From Burkholderiales bacterium (lineage in GTDB: Bacteria; Pseudomonadota; Gammaproteobacteria; Burkholderiales; Ga0077523), in assembly GCA_019745565.1 (NCBI GenBank), contig JAIESW010000016.1, positions 62,001 to 126,000 on the forward strand: 64,000 nt of DNA, written 5' to 3'. The translations under genes were made by a program, and so were the position numbers. Each line of letters opens with the position of its first letter. The first letter of the stretch is position 1. Positions 50,800-60,489 of this stretch are shown here, piece after piece. Below the pieces are notes generated by a model that was given only the letters and a program-made list of their open reading frames with translations, was not told the origin of the DNA and ran no database searches.

Positions 50800-52463
50800 C
50801 CCGATTCGTCGGTGCGCGCGTCATCGATCCGGTCCACGCGACCCCGGACGCGGTACGCGACCTGTACGTGCGCGACGGCCGGATCGTCTCCGGTCCACGC
50901 GACGGCGAGCCTGTCCATCGCACATGGGATGCTGCCGGTGCGATTGCCATGGCGGGCGCCATCGACCTGCACACCCATATCGGCGGCGGCAAGGTCAACA
51001 TCGCGCGCGGGCTGCTACCGGAACTCGGTCGCGAGCATCCGCTCGCGGCCACCGAGGTCTGCGGCGCCTGCACCATGGGGCCGGCACCTTCGACGCTGGC
51101 GACCGGCTATCGCTACGCTGCGATGGGCTACACCGCCTGCTTCGAGCCGGCGATGCTGCCGGTCAATGCGCGCCAGGCGCACATGGAGATGGGTGACACG
51201 CCGATCGTCGACAAGGGCGCCTACGCGATGCTCGGCAACGACGACTTCCTGCTGCGCCTGCTCGCCGATGGTGCCGACCGTCGCGAGATCCGTGACTACG
51301 TGGCCTGGACGCTGCACGCGACCCAGGCCATCGCCATCAAGGTGGTCAATGCCGGCGGCATCAGCGCCTTCAAGTTCAACCAGCGCAGCCTCGACGTGGA
51401 TGAAGCGCACGTCCACTACGGCGTCACGCCGCGCACCATCCTGCGTGAACTCGCGCGCGCCGTGCACGATCTCGGCGTCCCCCATCCGCTGCACGTGCAC
51501 TCGAGCAATCTCGGCGTGCCCGGCAACGTCGACAGCACGCTCGCCACCATCGATGCCGCGGAAGGGCTGCCGATCCATCTGACGCATCTGCAGTTCCACA
51601 GCTACGGCACCGAGGGCGACCGCCGGTTCTCGTCGGCCGCCGCACGCATCGCCGAGAAGGTGAACGCCTCGCCCAATGTGAGCGTGGACGTGGGGCAGAT
51701 CATGTTCGGTCAGACCGTCACGGCTTCCGGCGACAGCATGCTGCAGTATCGCAACGCGCGCCATGGCCGGCCCGCCAAGTGGGTCGTGATGGACATCGAA
51801 TGCGATGCCGGCTGCGGCGTGGTGCCGTTTCGCTATCGCGACCGGGACTTCGTCAATGCGCTGCAATGGGCCATCGGACTCGAACTGTTCCTGCTGATCC
51901 GCGATCCCTGGCGGGTGTTCCTGACCACCGATCATCCGAACGGCGGGCCGTTCACCAGCTATCCGCACCTCATCAAGCTGCTGATGGACGGTAGCTTCCG
52001 CAAGGACGTGCTGGCAAGGATCAACCCCGAAGCCGCTGCCATGACCGCGCTGGGCAGTCTCGAGCGCGAGTATTCGCTGCAGGAAATTGCAATCATGACC
52101 CGCGCCGCGCCGGCACGGATACTCGGGCTCGAGGATCATGGCCATCTGGGTGCGGGGGCGGCGGCGAACATCGTGATCTATGAGCCGCATCCCGACCCCG
52201 AGGTCATGTTCGCGACACCGCGCTGGGTGTTCAAGGACGGCGAACTGGTCGCCGAGCGAGGTGAGGTGAAGGCGGTGCCGCAGGGGGCGATCCACACCGT
52301 GAAGCCCGACTTCGATCGCGGTATCGAGCGCCGGCTGAAGACCTGGTTCGAGCAGCACCACACACAATCCCTGGCGAGCTTCAAGATCGACGACGAGGAA
52401 GTGTGCGAGTGCGGGCGCGCGCCGCGTCTCGCGGTGCACGCGTGCCGGGCACGATCGTCATGA
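50793..52463 (+). CDS. fhcA: Formylmethanofuran hydrolase subunit A (FhcA)
   Basis: A 556-residue metal-dependent amidohydrolase. [22 protein letters not shown] holds the HxH metal ligands; then [90 protein letters not shown] and [17 protein letters not shown]. FhcA hydrolyses formyl-methylofuran to formate. Overlaps fhcB by 7 nt and fhcD by 4 nt. Confidence 0.95.
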   Translation: MLTRFVGARVIDPVHATPDAVRDLYVRDGRIVSGPRDGEPVHRTWDAAGAIAMAGAIDLHTHIGGGKVNIARGLLPELGREHPLAATEVCGACTMGPAPSTLATGYRYAAMGYTACFEPAMLPVNARQAHMEMGDTPIVDKGAYAMLGNDDFLLRLLADGADRREIRDYVAWTLHATQAIAIKVVNAGGISAFKFNQRSLDVDEAHVHYGVTPRTILRELARAVHDLGVPHPLHVHSSNLGVPGNVDSTLATIDAAEGLPIHLTHLQFHSYGTEGDRRFSSAAARIAEKVNASPNVSVDVGQIMFGQTVTASGDSMLQYRNARHGRPAKWVVMDIECDAGCGVVPFRYRDRDFVNALQWAIGLELFLLIRDPWRVFLTTDHPNGGPFTSYPHLIKLLMDGSFRKDVLARINPEAAAMTALGSLEREYSLQEIAIMTRAAPARILGLEDHGHLGAGAAANIVIYEPHPDPEVMFATPRWVFKDGELVAERGEVKAVPQGAIHTVKPDFDRGIERRLKTWFEQHHTQSLASFKIDDEEVCECGRAPRLAVHACRARSS

Positions 52464-53377
52464 AGGTCGCCGGCGAACTCGACGGTGTTCCGGTCGAGGA
52501 CACGTTCGCCGAGGCCTTCGGCATGCGGGCGACGCGCCTCGTCATCACGGGTGAGACGCGGGCATGGGCACGCCATGCGGCGGTGGCCGCCACCGGCTTT
52601 GCCACTTCGGTCATCGCGTGCGGTTGCGAAGCCGGGATCGAGCGCGAATTGTCGGTGCGCGAGACGCCGGACGGGCGACCCGGCATCTCGATCCTGATCT
52701 TCGCCATGTCGTCCAAGGATCTGCAGAAACACCTGGAACGGCGCACCGGGCAATGCGTGCTCACCTGTCCGACCACCGCGGCGTTCAACGGGGTGCCGAA
52801 CGAGGTCGCCCACGAGTGGCTGCAACTCGGCGGGGCGCTGCGCTATTTCGGCGACGGCTGGCAGATCTCCAAGCTGATCGGCGGCAAGCGCTATTGGCGC
52901 ATTCCCGTGATGGACGGCGAGTTTGTGTGCGAGGAGAAGGCCGGACTGGTGAAGGGCATCGGTGGCGGCAATTTCCTGATCCTGGCGGCCGACGGGGCAA
53001 GCGCGCGCAGTGCGGCGGAACGAGCCGTTGCGGCCATGCGCAAGGTGCGCAACGTGATCCTGCCGTTCCCGGGTGGCGTGGTGCGGTCCGGCTCGAAGGT
53101 GGGCTCGAAGTACAAGACGCTGATTGCCTCGACCAACGACGCCTACTGCCCGACTCTGGTGGGCCTGACACGGTCGGCACTACCCGAGGGTGCGGGCGCG
53201 GTGCTGGAGATCGTGATCGACGGTCTGGATGCAGGAAGTATCGCTAAGGCGATGGACGTGGGTATCCGTGCCGCTTGCCGCGGTGGCACCGGCGCTGGCG
53301 TGGTCGGAATCACCGCCGGCAACTACGGCGGAAAGCTCGGGCCGCACCATTTCCATCTCAAGGAACTGTTCGCGTGA
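52460..53377 (+). CDS. fhcD: Formylmethanofuran:H4MPT formyltransferase subunit (FhcD)
   Basis: A 305-residue protein from ATG 52460, overlapping the fhcA stop (ATGA). The usual Ftr-family sequence is clear: [97 protein letters not shown], and [17 protein letters not shown]. It moves the formyl group from H4MPT to methylofuran within the Fhc complex. Confidence 0.96.
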   Translation: MKVAGELDGVPVEDTFAEAFGMRATRLVITGETRAWARHAAVAATGFATSVIACGCEAGIERELSVRETPDGRPGISILIFAMSSKDLQKHLERRTGQCVLTCPTTAAFNGVPNEVAHEWLQLGGALRYFGDGWQISKLIGGKRYWRIPVMDGEFVCEEKAGLVKGIGGGNFLILAADGASARSAAERAVAAMRKVRNVILPFPGGVVRSGSKVGSKYKTLIASTNDAYCPTLVGLTRSALPEGAGAVLEIVIDGLDAGSIAKAMDVGIRAACRGGTGAGVVGITAGNYGGKLGPHHFHLKELFA

Positions 53378-54198
53378 GCGCGCTCAAGTTCGTGCTCAGG
53401 CATACGCCGCCGAGTGCGGTGGATGTGTCCGGGTTGCGGCCGGCATTGCTCGCCGGCAAGTCGCGCAAGGAAATTACCAAGCTGCCGCTGACCGGCTGGA
53501 ACGAGATCCATCGGGTGGGGGACCTGTTCTCGATTCGCGGGGACGACGCACAACGGGTCGTGGTCGACGGCGCCGATGAACGCCTGCTGCGGATCGGGGC
53601 AGGCATGGAAGGCGGAGAACTCACGGTCGTGGGTACTGCAGGCGACTATCTGGGCGAGTCCATGCGCAGCGGAACGATCGTCGTGCGCGGCGACGTGGGT
53701 ACGTTCGTAGGTGCCGGTATGCGTGGCGGTCGCATCGACGTATCGGGAAATGCAGGCGCATTCGCCGGGTCAGGTCGAGCGGGGACGTTGCAGGGCATGG
53801 CGGGTGGAGCAATCGTCGTGCGCGGCAATGCCGGCGATCGCGCGGGGGACCGGATGCGGCGCGGGCTGCTGCTGATCGAGGGCAATGCTGGCGACTACTG
53901 CGCGTCGCGGATGCTGGCGGGTACCGCTGTCGTGCTCGGGCGCGTGGGCATCGATGCCGGTTACCTCATGCGGCGCGGGACGCTGATCCTCGGGCGGTCA
54001 CCGGCGGAGTTGTTGCCGACGTTCAACCATAACGGCTGGCACGATCTGCTGGCGATCCGGCTATTGCTGGAATCACTTACCGTGTACGGCAAGCGGTTCC
54101 AGTCCTTCGCGCGGAGCCGGCCTTCCCTGTCGCGCTGGTTGGGTGACCTCGGGTGCGACGGGAAGGGGGAGATCCTGATCGCGCCTGGGCGGCCTTAG
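53374..54198 (+). CDS. fhcC: Formyltransferase/hydrolase complex subunit C (FhcC)
   Basis: A 274-residue protein from GTG 53374 (GTGA overlap with fhcD). It has the repeated right-handed beta-helix pattern of GXGXG (glutamate synthase C-like) domains: [74 protein letters not shown], and [16 protein letters not shown]. FhcC is the structural third subunit of the Fhc complex. Last gene of the fhc operon; it converges on folB. Confidence 0.94.
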   Translation: MSALKFVLRHTPPSAVDVSGLRPALLAGKSRKEITKLPLTGWNEIHRVGDLFSIRGDDAQRVVVDGADERLLRIGAGMEGGELTVVGTAGDYLGESMRSGTIVVRGDVGTFVGAGMRGGRIDVSGNAGAFAGSGRAGTLQGMAGGAIVVRGNAGDRAGDRMRRGLLLIEGNAGDYCASRMLAGTAVVLGRVGIDAGYLMRRGTLILGRSPAELLPTFNHNGWHDLLAIRLLLESLTVYGKRFQSFARSRPSLSRWLGDLGCDGKGEILIAPGRP

Positions 54199-54258
54199 GC
54201 TGGCTCAACCTGGAAAGCCCTCAACGCCGCGTTAAGACCTCTGCGTTTCGACGGACCG

Positions 54259-54669
54259 CTACCGCCGCCGCTGCGTCTCGTATCCAACGACGCAATCGCG
54301 ATGCGCCTCCAGCTTCGCGATCTGAAGCCGCAGCCCTTGCACCTGAGGGTATTCGAAGCACATCGCCACGATCCGCTCGGCCAGGGTCTCCAGCAGGTTG
54401 ATGTGCCCCGCGTTCACGATGTCGAGGATGCCCTGCCGCAGCTTGTCGTAGTCCAGCACTTCCTCCAGCCGGTCGTGCCATTCGAACGGCGGCTGCAGTT
54501 CTATGCGCAGGTCGAACCGAAGGTTCTGGGGGTGACCCCGCTCCTGGGGGTACACGCCGATGTCCGCCGGGATCACGAGGTCGCGGATGATGAGCGCGCG
54601 CACGTCGCGGTCGTCTTCGCGGTTCCACACCAGCGGATGCAGCTGGTACAGGGGTTCCTTCATGTCCAT
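54259..54669 (-). CDS. folB: Dihydroneopterin aldolase (FolB-like)
   Basis: A 136-residue protein from ATG 54669 (ATG 54663 also possible). Marks: IIRDLVIPADIGVYPQERGHPQNLRFDLRIELQ, DYDKLRQGILDIVN, HINLLETLAERI and VQGLRLQIAKLEAH. It cleaves dihydroneopterin to 6-hydroxymethyl-dihydropterin. Lying on the opposite strand inside the C1 island, it probably provides pterin for H4MPT together with folK at 39072. Confidence 0.88.
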   Translation of the reverse strand: MDMKEPLYQLHPLVWNREDDRDVRALIIRDLVIPADIGVYPQERGHPQNLRFDLRIELQPPFEWHDRLEEVLDYDKLRQGILDIVNAGHINLLETLAERIVAMCFEYPQVQGLRLQIAKLEAHRDCVVGYETQRRR

Positions 54670-54769
54670 GGGGCCGTCGCTCGCGCGGATCGGGGTGGGG
54701 GCGGAATGCTACACCAGGGGGCGATCGGGTAAAGTGCCGTTCGACGCGACCGTGCACGGAGCGAACGCC

Positions 54770-55150
54770 ATGGAACGCAAGAAGCAGGATCCCTACACCG
54801 AGAGCGAGATCAAGCAGCGCCTGGAGCGGGACCTCCCGCAGTGGTACTTCGAGGAAGGCTGGATCCGCCGCAAGTACCGCACCGAAGGCTGGAAGGGCAC
54901 GCTGATGGTGGTGAACACGGTGGGTCACCTGGCCGAAGCGGCATGGCATCACCCCGATCTCACCGTGTCCTATGCGTTCGTGATCGTGAAGCTGCAGAGT
55001 CACGACGCGAAGGGCATCACCGACCGTGACTTCGAGCTGGCCCGGAAGATCGAGGAAGTGGTGCACTGGCAGCCAGGCAAGGAAGGCGGCGCGCTGACCG
55101 GTACGCCGGCGGACGACCAGCGCTTCCGCTACGTCAAGTACGACTACTGA
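54770..55150 (+). CDS. 4a-hydroxytetrahydrobiopterin dehydratase-like protein (PCD fold)
   Basis: A 126-residue protein from ATG 54770. The PCD-like core is LPQWYFEEGWIRRKYRT, then VGHLAEAAWHHPDLTVSYAFVIVKLQSH with the HHP pterin-binding histidines, and TDRDFELARKIEEVV. The extension of 25 residues at the C-terminus is not usual for PhhB. Its place in the island suggests a pterin role in H4MPT synthesis or handling rather than phenylalanine hydroxylation. Confidence 0.86.
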   Translation: MERKKQDPYTESEIKQRLERDLPQWYFEEGWIRRKYRTEGWKGTLMVVNTVGHLAEAAWHHPDLTVSYAFVIVKLQSHDAKGITDRDFELARKIEEVVHWQPGKEGGALTGTPADDQRFRYVKYDY

Positions 55151-55158
55151 CGAGCGGC

Positions 55159-55755
55159 ATGGAACGGCCGGAACGCCCGCGCCTCGCCTGGGGTCTCACC
55201 GGCTCGGGCCACTACCTGCGCGAGTGTCTCGATCTCGCGAACGAGCTCGACGATGTGGATCTCTTCCTGTCGCGGGCCGGCGAGGAAGTGCTGCACATGT
55301 ACGGGCATCCGCTCACGGGCTTGCGCGAAGGCTTCCGCATCTTCCGCGACAACACGGCGAGTGCGGCACCGGTGGGCCTCTTCTATCACGGCCACTACCA
55401 CACGGTGGTGATCGCGCCGGCTACGTCGAACACGGTGGCGAAGTGTGTGGCCGGCATTTCCGATTCGCTGCCCACGAACATTTTCGCGCAGGCGGGCAAG
55501 TGCCGCATTCCCTCCATCGTGTTCGCGTGCGACACGGCGCCGCAGATGGAGACGGAGTCGCCGGGCGACTGGGTCACGGTCTATCCGCGGCCCATCGATC
55601 TCGAGAACACGCGTCGGCTCACCGGGTTCGATCAGGTGATGGTCGTGGAGACGTTCGACGATCTGCGGGCAGCGCTGCAGAAGCGCTTGGCCGAAGTGCG
55701 ACGCGAACTTGCCGCGACCGCGCCGGGGCGGCTGCGCAGCGGCTCTGCGAAGTGA
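55159..55755 (+). CDS. Flavoprotein, DmrB-like (dihydromethanopterin reductase candidate)
   Basis: A 198-residue protein of the flavoprotein (PF02441) fold, 8 nt after the PCD-like gene. Marks: LAWGLTGSGHYLRECLDLANEL, DNTASAAPVGLFYHGHYHTVVIAPATSNTVAKCVAG, GISDSLPTNIFAQAGK, and FACDTAP. In Methanosarcina the relative DmrB reduces dihydromethanopterin with FMN. A role in reducing H2MPT to H4MPT fits. Its stop overlaps the DHPS-like start (GTGA). Confidence 0.83.
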   Translation: MERPERPRLAWGLTGSGHYLRECLDLANELDDVDLFLSRAGEEVLHMYGHPLTGLREGFRIFRDNTASAAPVGLFYHGHYHTVVIAPATSNTVAKCVAGISDSLPTNIFAQAGKCRIPSIVFACDTAPQMETESPGDWVTVYPRPIDLENTRRLTGFDQVMVVETFDDLRAALQKRLAEVRRELAATAPGRLRSGSAK

Positions 55756-57173
55756 ATGCCGCGGGGCAGGAACGCCTCCTGTTCCTGACGGGCAGGCTGG
55801 CGGAGAAGAGTCTCAAGCGCACGCTGACCGCGATGGCATCGCCGCCGTTCGAATGGGAAGTGCGCGAACTGGGCCTGAGCGTCGCTGCGCTGATGACGGC
55901 CGACATGATCGAACGGCGCCTGTCCAAGGTCGAAGGATTCGACCGGATCATCGTGCCGGGGCGCTGCCGCGGCGATCTCGATCGGGTCGCTGCGCACCTC
56001 GGTATGCCGGTGGTGCGGGGGCCGGAGGAACTGGCGGATCTGCCGAAGTTCTTCGGGCGCTCGACAGCGGCGCACGACCTGTCGCGCTACGAGGCGCGTC
56101 TGTTCGTCGAGATCGTCGATGCGCCGCAACTCTCGGTGGCGGCCATCGGTGCTCGGGCAGGGGAGCTCGCAGCCCAGGGCGCCGACGTGATCGACCTGGG
56201 GTGCCTGCCGGCGACGCCATTTCCGCATCTCGAGGAAGCGGTGGCGCACGTGAAGTCGCTCGGCCTCGCCGTCAGCGTCGATTCGCTCGAGCCGGACGAA
56301 TTGCTGCGCGGCGGGCGAGCCGGTGCGGATTTCCTGCTGAGCCTCAAGGAAGACACGCTCTGGATCGCCGACGAGGTGGCGGCGACGCCGATCCTCATCC
56401 CGAGCGTGGCGGGCGATCTCGTTTCGCTCGAACGCGCGATGGCGGTGCTCGACCGCAAGGGCCGGCGCTATCTCGCCGACCCGATCCTCGACCCGATCCA
56501 CTTCGGGTTCACCGATTCCATCGCGCGCTACCACGCATTGCGGACGGCCCATCCGGACGTCGCGATCATGATGGGCATCGGCAATGTCACCGAGCTCACC
56601 CATGCGGACACCATGGGGATGAATGCGCTGCTGTTCGGCATCGTGTCGGAGTTGCGCATCGGCACGGTGCTGGTCGTGCAGGTGAGCGAGCATGCGCGGT
56701 CGGTGGTGCGCGAGGCCGATGCGGCGCGTCGTATCCTGCTCGCGGCCCGGGAGGACGGCGCTTTGCCGAAGGACATCTCCGGCGTGCTGATGGCGTTGCA
56801 CGAGAAGCGGCCGTTCGCCCACGATCCGGACGAGATCGCGGAACTGGCTGCCGCGGTGCGCGACCCCAACTTCCGCGTGATGACGGCGCCGGACGGCGTC
56901 CACGTGTTCAACCGCGACGGTCACCGTGTGGCGACCGATCCCTTCGCGTTCTGGCCCGGGCTTGGCCTGGAGAACGACGCCGCCCATGCGTTCTATCTCG
57001 GGGTGGAACTGGCGCGTGCGCAGATCGGCTGGCAACTCGGCAAACGCTACGTGCAGGACGAGGAATTGCGTTGGGGGGTTGCCGTGCCCGAGAGGGCCGA
57101 GAACCTGCTCGAGCAGAAGGCGCCGGGCACTACTCTCGCACACGGTCGGCGCAAGCGCTCGGGGACGGAATGA
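55752..57173 (+). CDS. DHPS-like pterin-binding protein (DUF6513 / TIGR00284 type)
   Basis: A 473-residue protein from GTG 55752. N-terminal ~110 residues (LLFLTGRLAEKSLKRTL, RIIVPGRCRGDLDRVA) are specific to the H4MPT-linked family; residues about 120-370 form a dihydropteroate-synthase-like barrel (VIDLGCLPATPFP, LAVSVDSLEPDELLRGGRAGADFLLSL, IMMGIGNVTELTHADTMGMNALL). A C-terminal DUF part follows. It probably couples pterin pyrophosphate with the MptG product in H4MPT synthesis, replacing FolP; the true step is unproven. Confidence 0.86.
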   Translation: MNAAGQERLLFLTGRLAEKSLKRTLTAMASPPFEWEVRELGLSVAALMTADMIERRLSKVEGFDRIIVPGRCRGDLDRVAAHLGMPVVRGPEELADLPKFFGRSTAAHDLSRYEARLFVEIVDAPQLSVAAIGARAGELAAQGADVIDLGCLPATPFPHLEEAVAHVKSLGLAVSVDSLEPDELLRGGRAGADFLLSLKEDTLWIADEVAATPILIPSVAGDLVSLERAMAVLDRKGRRYLADPILDPIHFGFTDSIARYHALRTAHPDVAIMMGIGNVTELTHADTMGMNALLFGIVSELRIGTVLVVQVSEHARSVVREADAARRILLAAREDGALPKDISGVLMALHEKRPFAHDPDEIAELAAAVRDPNFRVMTAPDGVHVFNRDGHRVATDPFAFWPGLGLENDAAHAFYLGVELARAQIGWQLGKRYVQDEELRWGVAVPERAENLLEQKAPGTTLAHGRRKRSGTE

Positions 57174-57226
57174 GATGACCTTCCCGCCGACGGGCCCGCG
57201 GCGCTTTTCTTCGAAAGGCTGAGGCG

Positions 57227-57799
57227 ATGATCTGGGAAACCGTGGTGACGACGCGATCGCCGGAGGGGCGCGTGCACATCGCACCGATGGGCATCCGGGT
57301 CGAGGAAGGCCGCGTGGTGCTCGCGCCGTTCCGCCCTTCGACCACGCTCGACAACGTGCTGGCCACCAGCGCGGCCACGGTCAACATGACCGACGACGTG
57401 CGCATCTTCGCCGGCTGCCTCACCGGGCGCCACGACTGGCCGACCGTGGCCTGCGAGCAGATACCCGGCGTGCGCCTGGCCGATCCCATCGCCCATCGCG
57501 AGTTGAAGCTGGCCCATGTCGCGGACGACGCGACGCGCCCGCGGCTCGTCTGCGACATCGTGTTCGAGCGCACCCATCGCGCATTCTCGGGCTTCAACCG
57601 TGCGCAGGCGGCGGTGGTGGAGGCAGCCATCCTGGTGAGCCGCCTCGACCTGCTTCCGGCCGAGAAGATCGATGCCGAGATTGCGTACCTGACCATCGCG
57701 ATCGAGAAGACCGCGGGTCCGGCCGAGCGCGAGGCCTGGGGCTGGCTCATGGCACGGATCGAGCGCTTCCGCGGCGCTGGTCGTCAAGAAAAAATCTGA
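57227..57799 (+). CDS. DUF447 family protein of the C1 cluster
   Basis: A 190-residue protein from ATG 57227. Opening MIWETVVTTRSPEGRVHIAPMG, then PFRPSTTLDNVLATSAATVNMTDDVRIFAGCLTG and AFSGFNRAQAAVVEAAILVSRL, the pattern of DUF447, a split-barrel FMN-type fold found in methanogens and H4MPT bacteria. 53 nt after the DHPS-like gene. Function not known; FMN binding is suggested by the fold. Confidence 0.86.
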   Translation: MIWETVVTTRSPEGRVHIAPMGIRVEEGRVVLAPFRPSTTLDNVLATSAATVNMTDDVRIFAGCLTGRHDWPTVACEQIPGVRLADPIAHRELKLAHVADDATRPRLVCDIVFERTHRAFSGFNRAQAAVVEAAILVSRLDLLPAEKIDAEIAYLTIAIEKTAGPAEREAWGWLMARIERFRGAGRQEKI

Positions 57800-58179
57800 C
57801 AGTGCTTGCGCTGAATCTCACCCGGGAGCCCTCTGGGAGCGGGTCTTTCCGCGGTCAGAAATCTTCCCGGTGATGCGGCTCTCCGGGGTTTGCATGCGGC
57901 GACGCAACATCCTGAATGATTGGACAAAAGTCCGACGTAGCGCGTTGACCCGCAAGGGGCGATGTGCTTAGATCGAAACGTCCCTGCCTGGGAAGTAAAC
58001 CTGCAGTTGCGTGGCTCTCAAAGTCGGTGAAGCTCATGCGTCTCCGACTTTGCGGTGCTCGTCTACATGGCGGCATCGGTGGAGCAAGAACCGGGGGCAG
58101 TAACGATGTGAAGAGTGGCGACCCGTCGTGCCGGGTAGCCGCGTTTTTCATTCGGAAAAATCTCGGGAGGAGTGACGCA
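57800..58179 (+). promoter_or_regulatory. xoxF upstream region with promoter candidate and leader structures
   Basis: A 380-nt gap without a gene. Promoter candidate TTGACC (57945-57950), 17 nt spacer, TTAGAT (57968-57973). In the leader, a perfect 9-bp inverted repeat CAAAGTCGG (58019-58027) / CCGACTTTG (58044-58052) with a 16-nt loop, and a small AT-rich hairpin TTTTTC/GAAAAA (58144-58160) just before the GGGAGGAG site at 58165. The deduced 5' leader is about 200 nt. Confidence 0.55.
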
Positions 58180-59988
58180 ATGAAGTGCACCTATAAACAG
58201 GTAGTGGTTTCGCTCGCGCTCGCAACGGCCCCCTTGGCGGCGTTCGCGAATGCGGACGTCGAGAAGCTGACCGCAGACCCGAAGAACTGGGCGATGCAGG
58301 CCGGCGACATGTACAACCAGCGCTACAGCAAGCTGAAACAGGTCAACGACAGCAACGTCAACAAGCTGCAGGTGGCCTGGATGTTCTCGACCGGTGTGCT
58401 GCGCGGGCATGAAGGTTCGCCCCTGGTGATCGGCGACATGATGTACATCCATTCGCCGTTCCCCAACAAGGTGTTCGCGATGGATCTCAACACCAACAAG
58501 ATCGTGTGGAAGTACGAGCCGAAGCAGGATCCGGCCGTCATCCCGCAGATGTGCTGCGACACGGTCAACCGCGGTCTCGCCTACGGCGAGGGCAAGGTCG
58601 TCCTGCAGCAGGCCGACAGTACCCTGGTCGCCCTGGACGCCAAGACCGGCAAGGTGGTGTGGTCGGTGAAGAACGGCGATCCGAAGCTCGGTGCCGTCAA
58701 CACCAACGCCCCGCACATCTTCAAGGACAAGGTGATCACCGGCATCAGCGGCGGCGAATGGGGCGTGCGCGGTTTCGTCGCGGCCTACAACCTCAAGGAC
58801 GGCAAGATGGCCTGGAAGGGCTACAGCACCGGTCCGGACGAGGAGATGCTGATCGATCCGAACACCACCACCACCTGGGCGGATGGCAAGGTCCAGCCGG
58901 TCGGTGCCAACTCTTCCCTCAAGACCTGGAAAGAGGATCAGTGGAAGATCGGCGGCGGCACCACGTGGGGCTGGTACAGCTACGACAAGGCGCTCAACCT
59001 GATGTACTACGGCACGGGCAACCCGAGCACGTGGAATCCGGCCCAGCGTCCCGGCGACAACAAGTGGTCCATGACCATCTTCGCCCGGGATGTCGATACC
59101 GGCAAGGCGAAGTGGGTCTACCAGATGACGCCGTACGACGAGTGGGACTTCGACGGCATCAACGAGATGATCCTCGCCGACATCAACGTGAAGGGCAAGC
59201 CGACCAAGGCGCTGGTGCACTTCGACCGCAACGGCTTCGGCTACACGCTCGACCGCACCAACGGCGCTCTGCTGGTCGCCGAGAAGTACGATCCGAAGGT
59301 GAACTGGGCCACGCACGTCGACATGAAGTCCGGCCGTCCGCAGGTCGTCGCGAAGTACAGCACCGCGCAGAACGGTCCCGACGTGAACACGAAGGGTGTG
59401 TGTCCGGCAGCGCTGGGCAGCAAGGACCAGCAGCCGGCCGCTTACTCGCCCGACACCAAGCTCTTCTACGTGCCGACCAACCACGTGTGCATGGACTACG
59501 AGCCGTTCGCGGTCGAGTACACCGCGGGTCAGCCGTACGTGGGCGCGACGCTGTCGATGTACCCCGCGCCGGGCAGCCATGGCGGCATGGGTAACTTCAT
59601 CGCCTGGGACGCGGGCGCCGGCAAGATCGTCTACTCCATCCCCGAGAAGTTCTCCGTGTGGAGCGGCGCGCTCGCCACGGCCGGCAACCTAGTGTTCTAC
59701 GGAACGCTCGAGGGTTACCTCAAGGCGATCCGCAAGAGCGACGGCAAGGAGCTGTGGAAGTTCAAGACGCCCTCCGGGATCATCGGCAACGTCTTTACCT
59801 ACGAGCACAAGGGCAAGCAGTACGTGGGCGTCTACTCGGGCATCGGCGGCTGGGCCGGCATCGGCATGGCTGCAGGGCTGGAGAAGGACACCGACGGCCT
59901 CGGCGCCGTGGGCGGGTATCGCGAGTTGAACCAGTACACGGACCTGGGCGGTTCGCTCACCGTGTTCGCGATTCCCGGCGGCAACTGA
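58180..59988 (+). CDS. xoxF: Lanthanide-dependent methanol dehydrogenase XoxF
   Basis: A 602-residue quinoprotein from ATG 58180, with signal peptide [23 protein letters not shown]. Adjacent Cys125-Cys126 (QMCCDTV) near PQQ; metal and catalytic residues E193 (SGGEWGVRG), N281 ([11 protein letters not shown]), D323 and D325 in DEWDFDG. The Asp two after the catalytic Asp marks the lanthanide type. The close match to XoxF ([35 protein letters not shown], and [13 protein letters not shown] end [16 protein letters not shown]) is stronger than to the paralogue at 26043. Periplasmic oxidation of methanol to formaldehyde or formate. A hairpin follows before xoxG. Confidence 0.96.
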   Translation: MKCTYKQVVVSLALATAPLAAFANADVEKLTADPKNWAMQAGDMYNQRYSKLKQVNDSNVNKLQVAWMFSTGVLRGHEGSPLVIGDMMYIHSPFPNKVFAMDLNTNKIVWKYEPKQDPAVIPQMCCDTVNRGLAYGEGKVVLQQADSTLVALDAKTGKVVWSVKNGDPKLGAVNTNAPHIFKDKVITGISGGEWGVRGFVAAYNLKDGKMAWKGYSTGPDEEMLIDPNTTTTWADGKVQPVGANSSLKTWKEDQWKIGGGTTWGWYSYDKALNLMYYGTGNPSTWNPAQRPGDNKWSMTIFARDVDTGKAKWVYQMTPYDEWDFDGINEMILADINVKGKPTKALVHFDRNGFGYTLDRTNGALLVAEKYDPKVNWATHVDMKSGRPQVVAKYSTAQNGPDVNTKGVCPAALGSKDQQPAAYSPDTKLFYVPTNHVCMDYEPFAVEYTAGQPYVGATLSMYPAPGSHGGMGNFIAWDAGAGKIVYSIPEKFSVWSGALATAGNLVFYGTLEGYLKAIRKSDGKELWKFKTPSGIIGNVFTYEHKGKQYVGVYSGIGGWAGIGMAAGLEKDTDGLGAVGGYRELNQYTDLGGSLTVFAIPGGN

Positions 59989-60020
59989 CGGCTCGAACCT
60001 TCGCGCACCGTCATCGGTAG

Positions 60021-60053
60021 TGGCATCCCGCACGTTGTTCGTGCGGGATGCCA
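60021..60053 (+). promoter_or_regulatory. Intercistronic hairpin between xoxF and xoxG
   Basis: A perfect 14-bp stem (TGGCATCCCGCACG and its complement) with loop TTGTT. Only TGTTTCA follows, not a T-run, so it is more likely a stabilising or partial-termination hairpin that lowers xoxGJ expression relative to xoxF than a full terminator. Confidence 0.8.
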
Positions 60054-60081
60054 TGTTTCACCCATAACGAAGGAGCATGCA

Positions 60082-60489
60082 ATGCATCGAGTGAAGCTCG
60101 CGGCAGCCTTTTTTTGCGCGTCCGCCGCGATCGCCGTGGCCGAAGACAAGCCCGGCACAGTGAAGACCGATCTCTACACCGTCACGGACGGATACAAAGT
60201 CGACGCCAACACCATGAAGGGTTTCCGCACGTGGCGTGCGGCTGCCTGTGACCGCTGCCACGGCGCGAACCAGGAAGGCCTGGTCGGGCCGTCGCTCATC
60301 AACAGCCTGAAGATCCTCACCAAGGACGAGTTCAAGGCCACGGTGACCGAGGGCCGGCTCGAGAAGGGCATGGTGGCGTTCAAGACCAGCCAGCAGGTCA
60401 TGGACAACCTCGACAACCTGTACGCGTATCTCAAGGGCCGCTCCGACGGCGCCATCACGCGCACCAAGGTCGAGGAGCTGAAGGAGTGA
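60082..60489 (+). CDS. xoxG: Cytochrome c XoxG
   Basis: A 135-residue exported cytochrome (signal MHRVKLAAAFFCASAAIAVA), with AAGGAG 6 nt before ATG 60082. One heme site C56-D-R-C59-H60 followed by GANQEGLVGPSLINSL; distal Met in EGRLEKGMVAFKTSQQV. This is the usual XoxG form that takes electrons from XoxF. Its stop overlaps the xoxJ start (GTGA). Confidence 0.93.
   Translation: MHRVKLAAAFFCASAAIAVAEDKPGTVKTDLYTVTDGYKVDANTMKGFRTWRAAACDRCHGANQEGLVGPSLINSLKILTKDEFKATVTEGRLEKGMVAFKTSQQVMDNLDNLYAYLKGRSDGAITRTKVEELKE

Noticed and set aside
58180..59988. Calcium-type methanol dehydrogenase MxaF
   Set aside because: The residue after the catalytic Asp pair is Asp (DFDG), not Ala, and xoxG/xoxJ follow without mxaI or mxaRSACKLD.
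60021..60053. Classical rho-independent terminator after xoxF
   Set aside because: The stem is strong but only TGTTTCA follows; xoxG starts 29 nt further with a good ribosome binding site, so full termination is unlikely.
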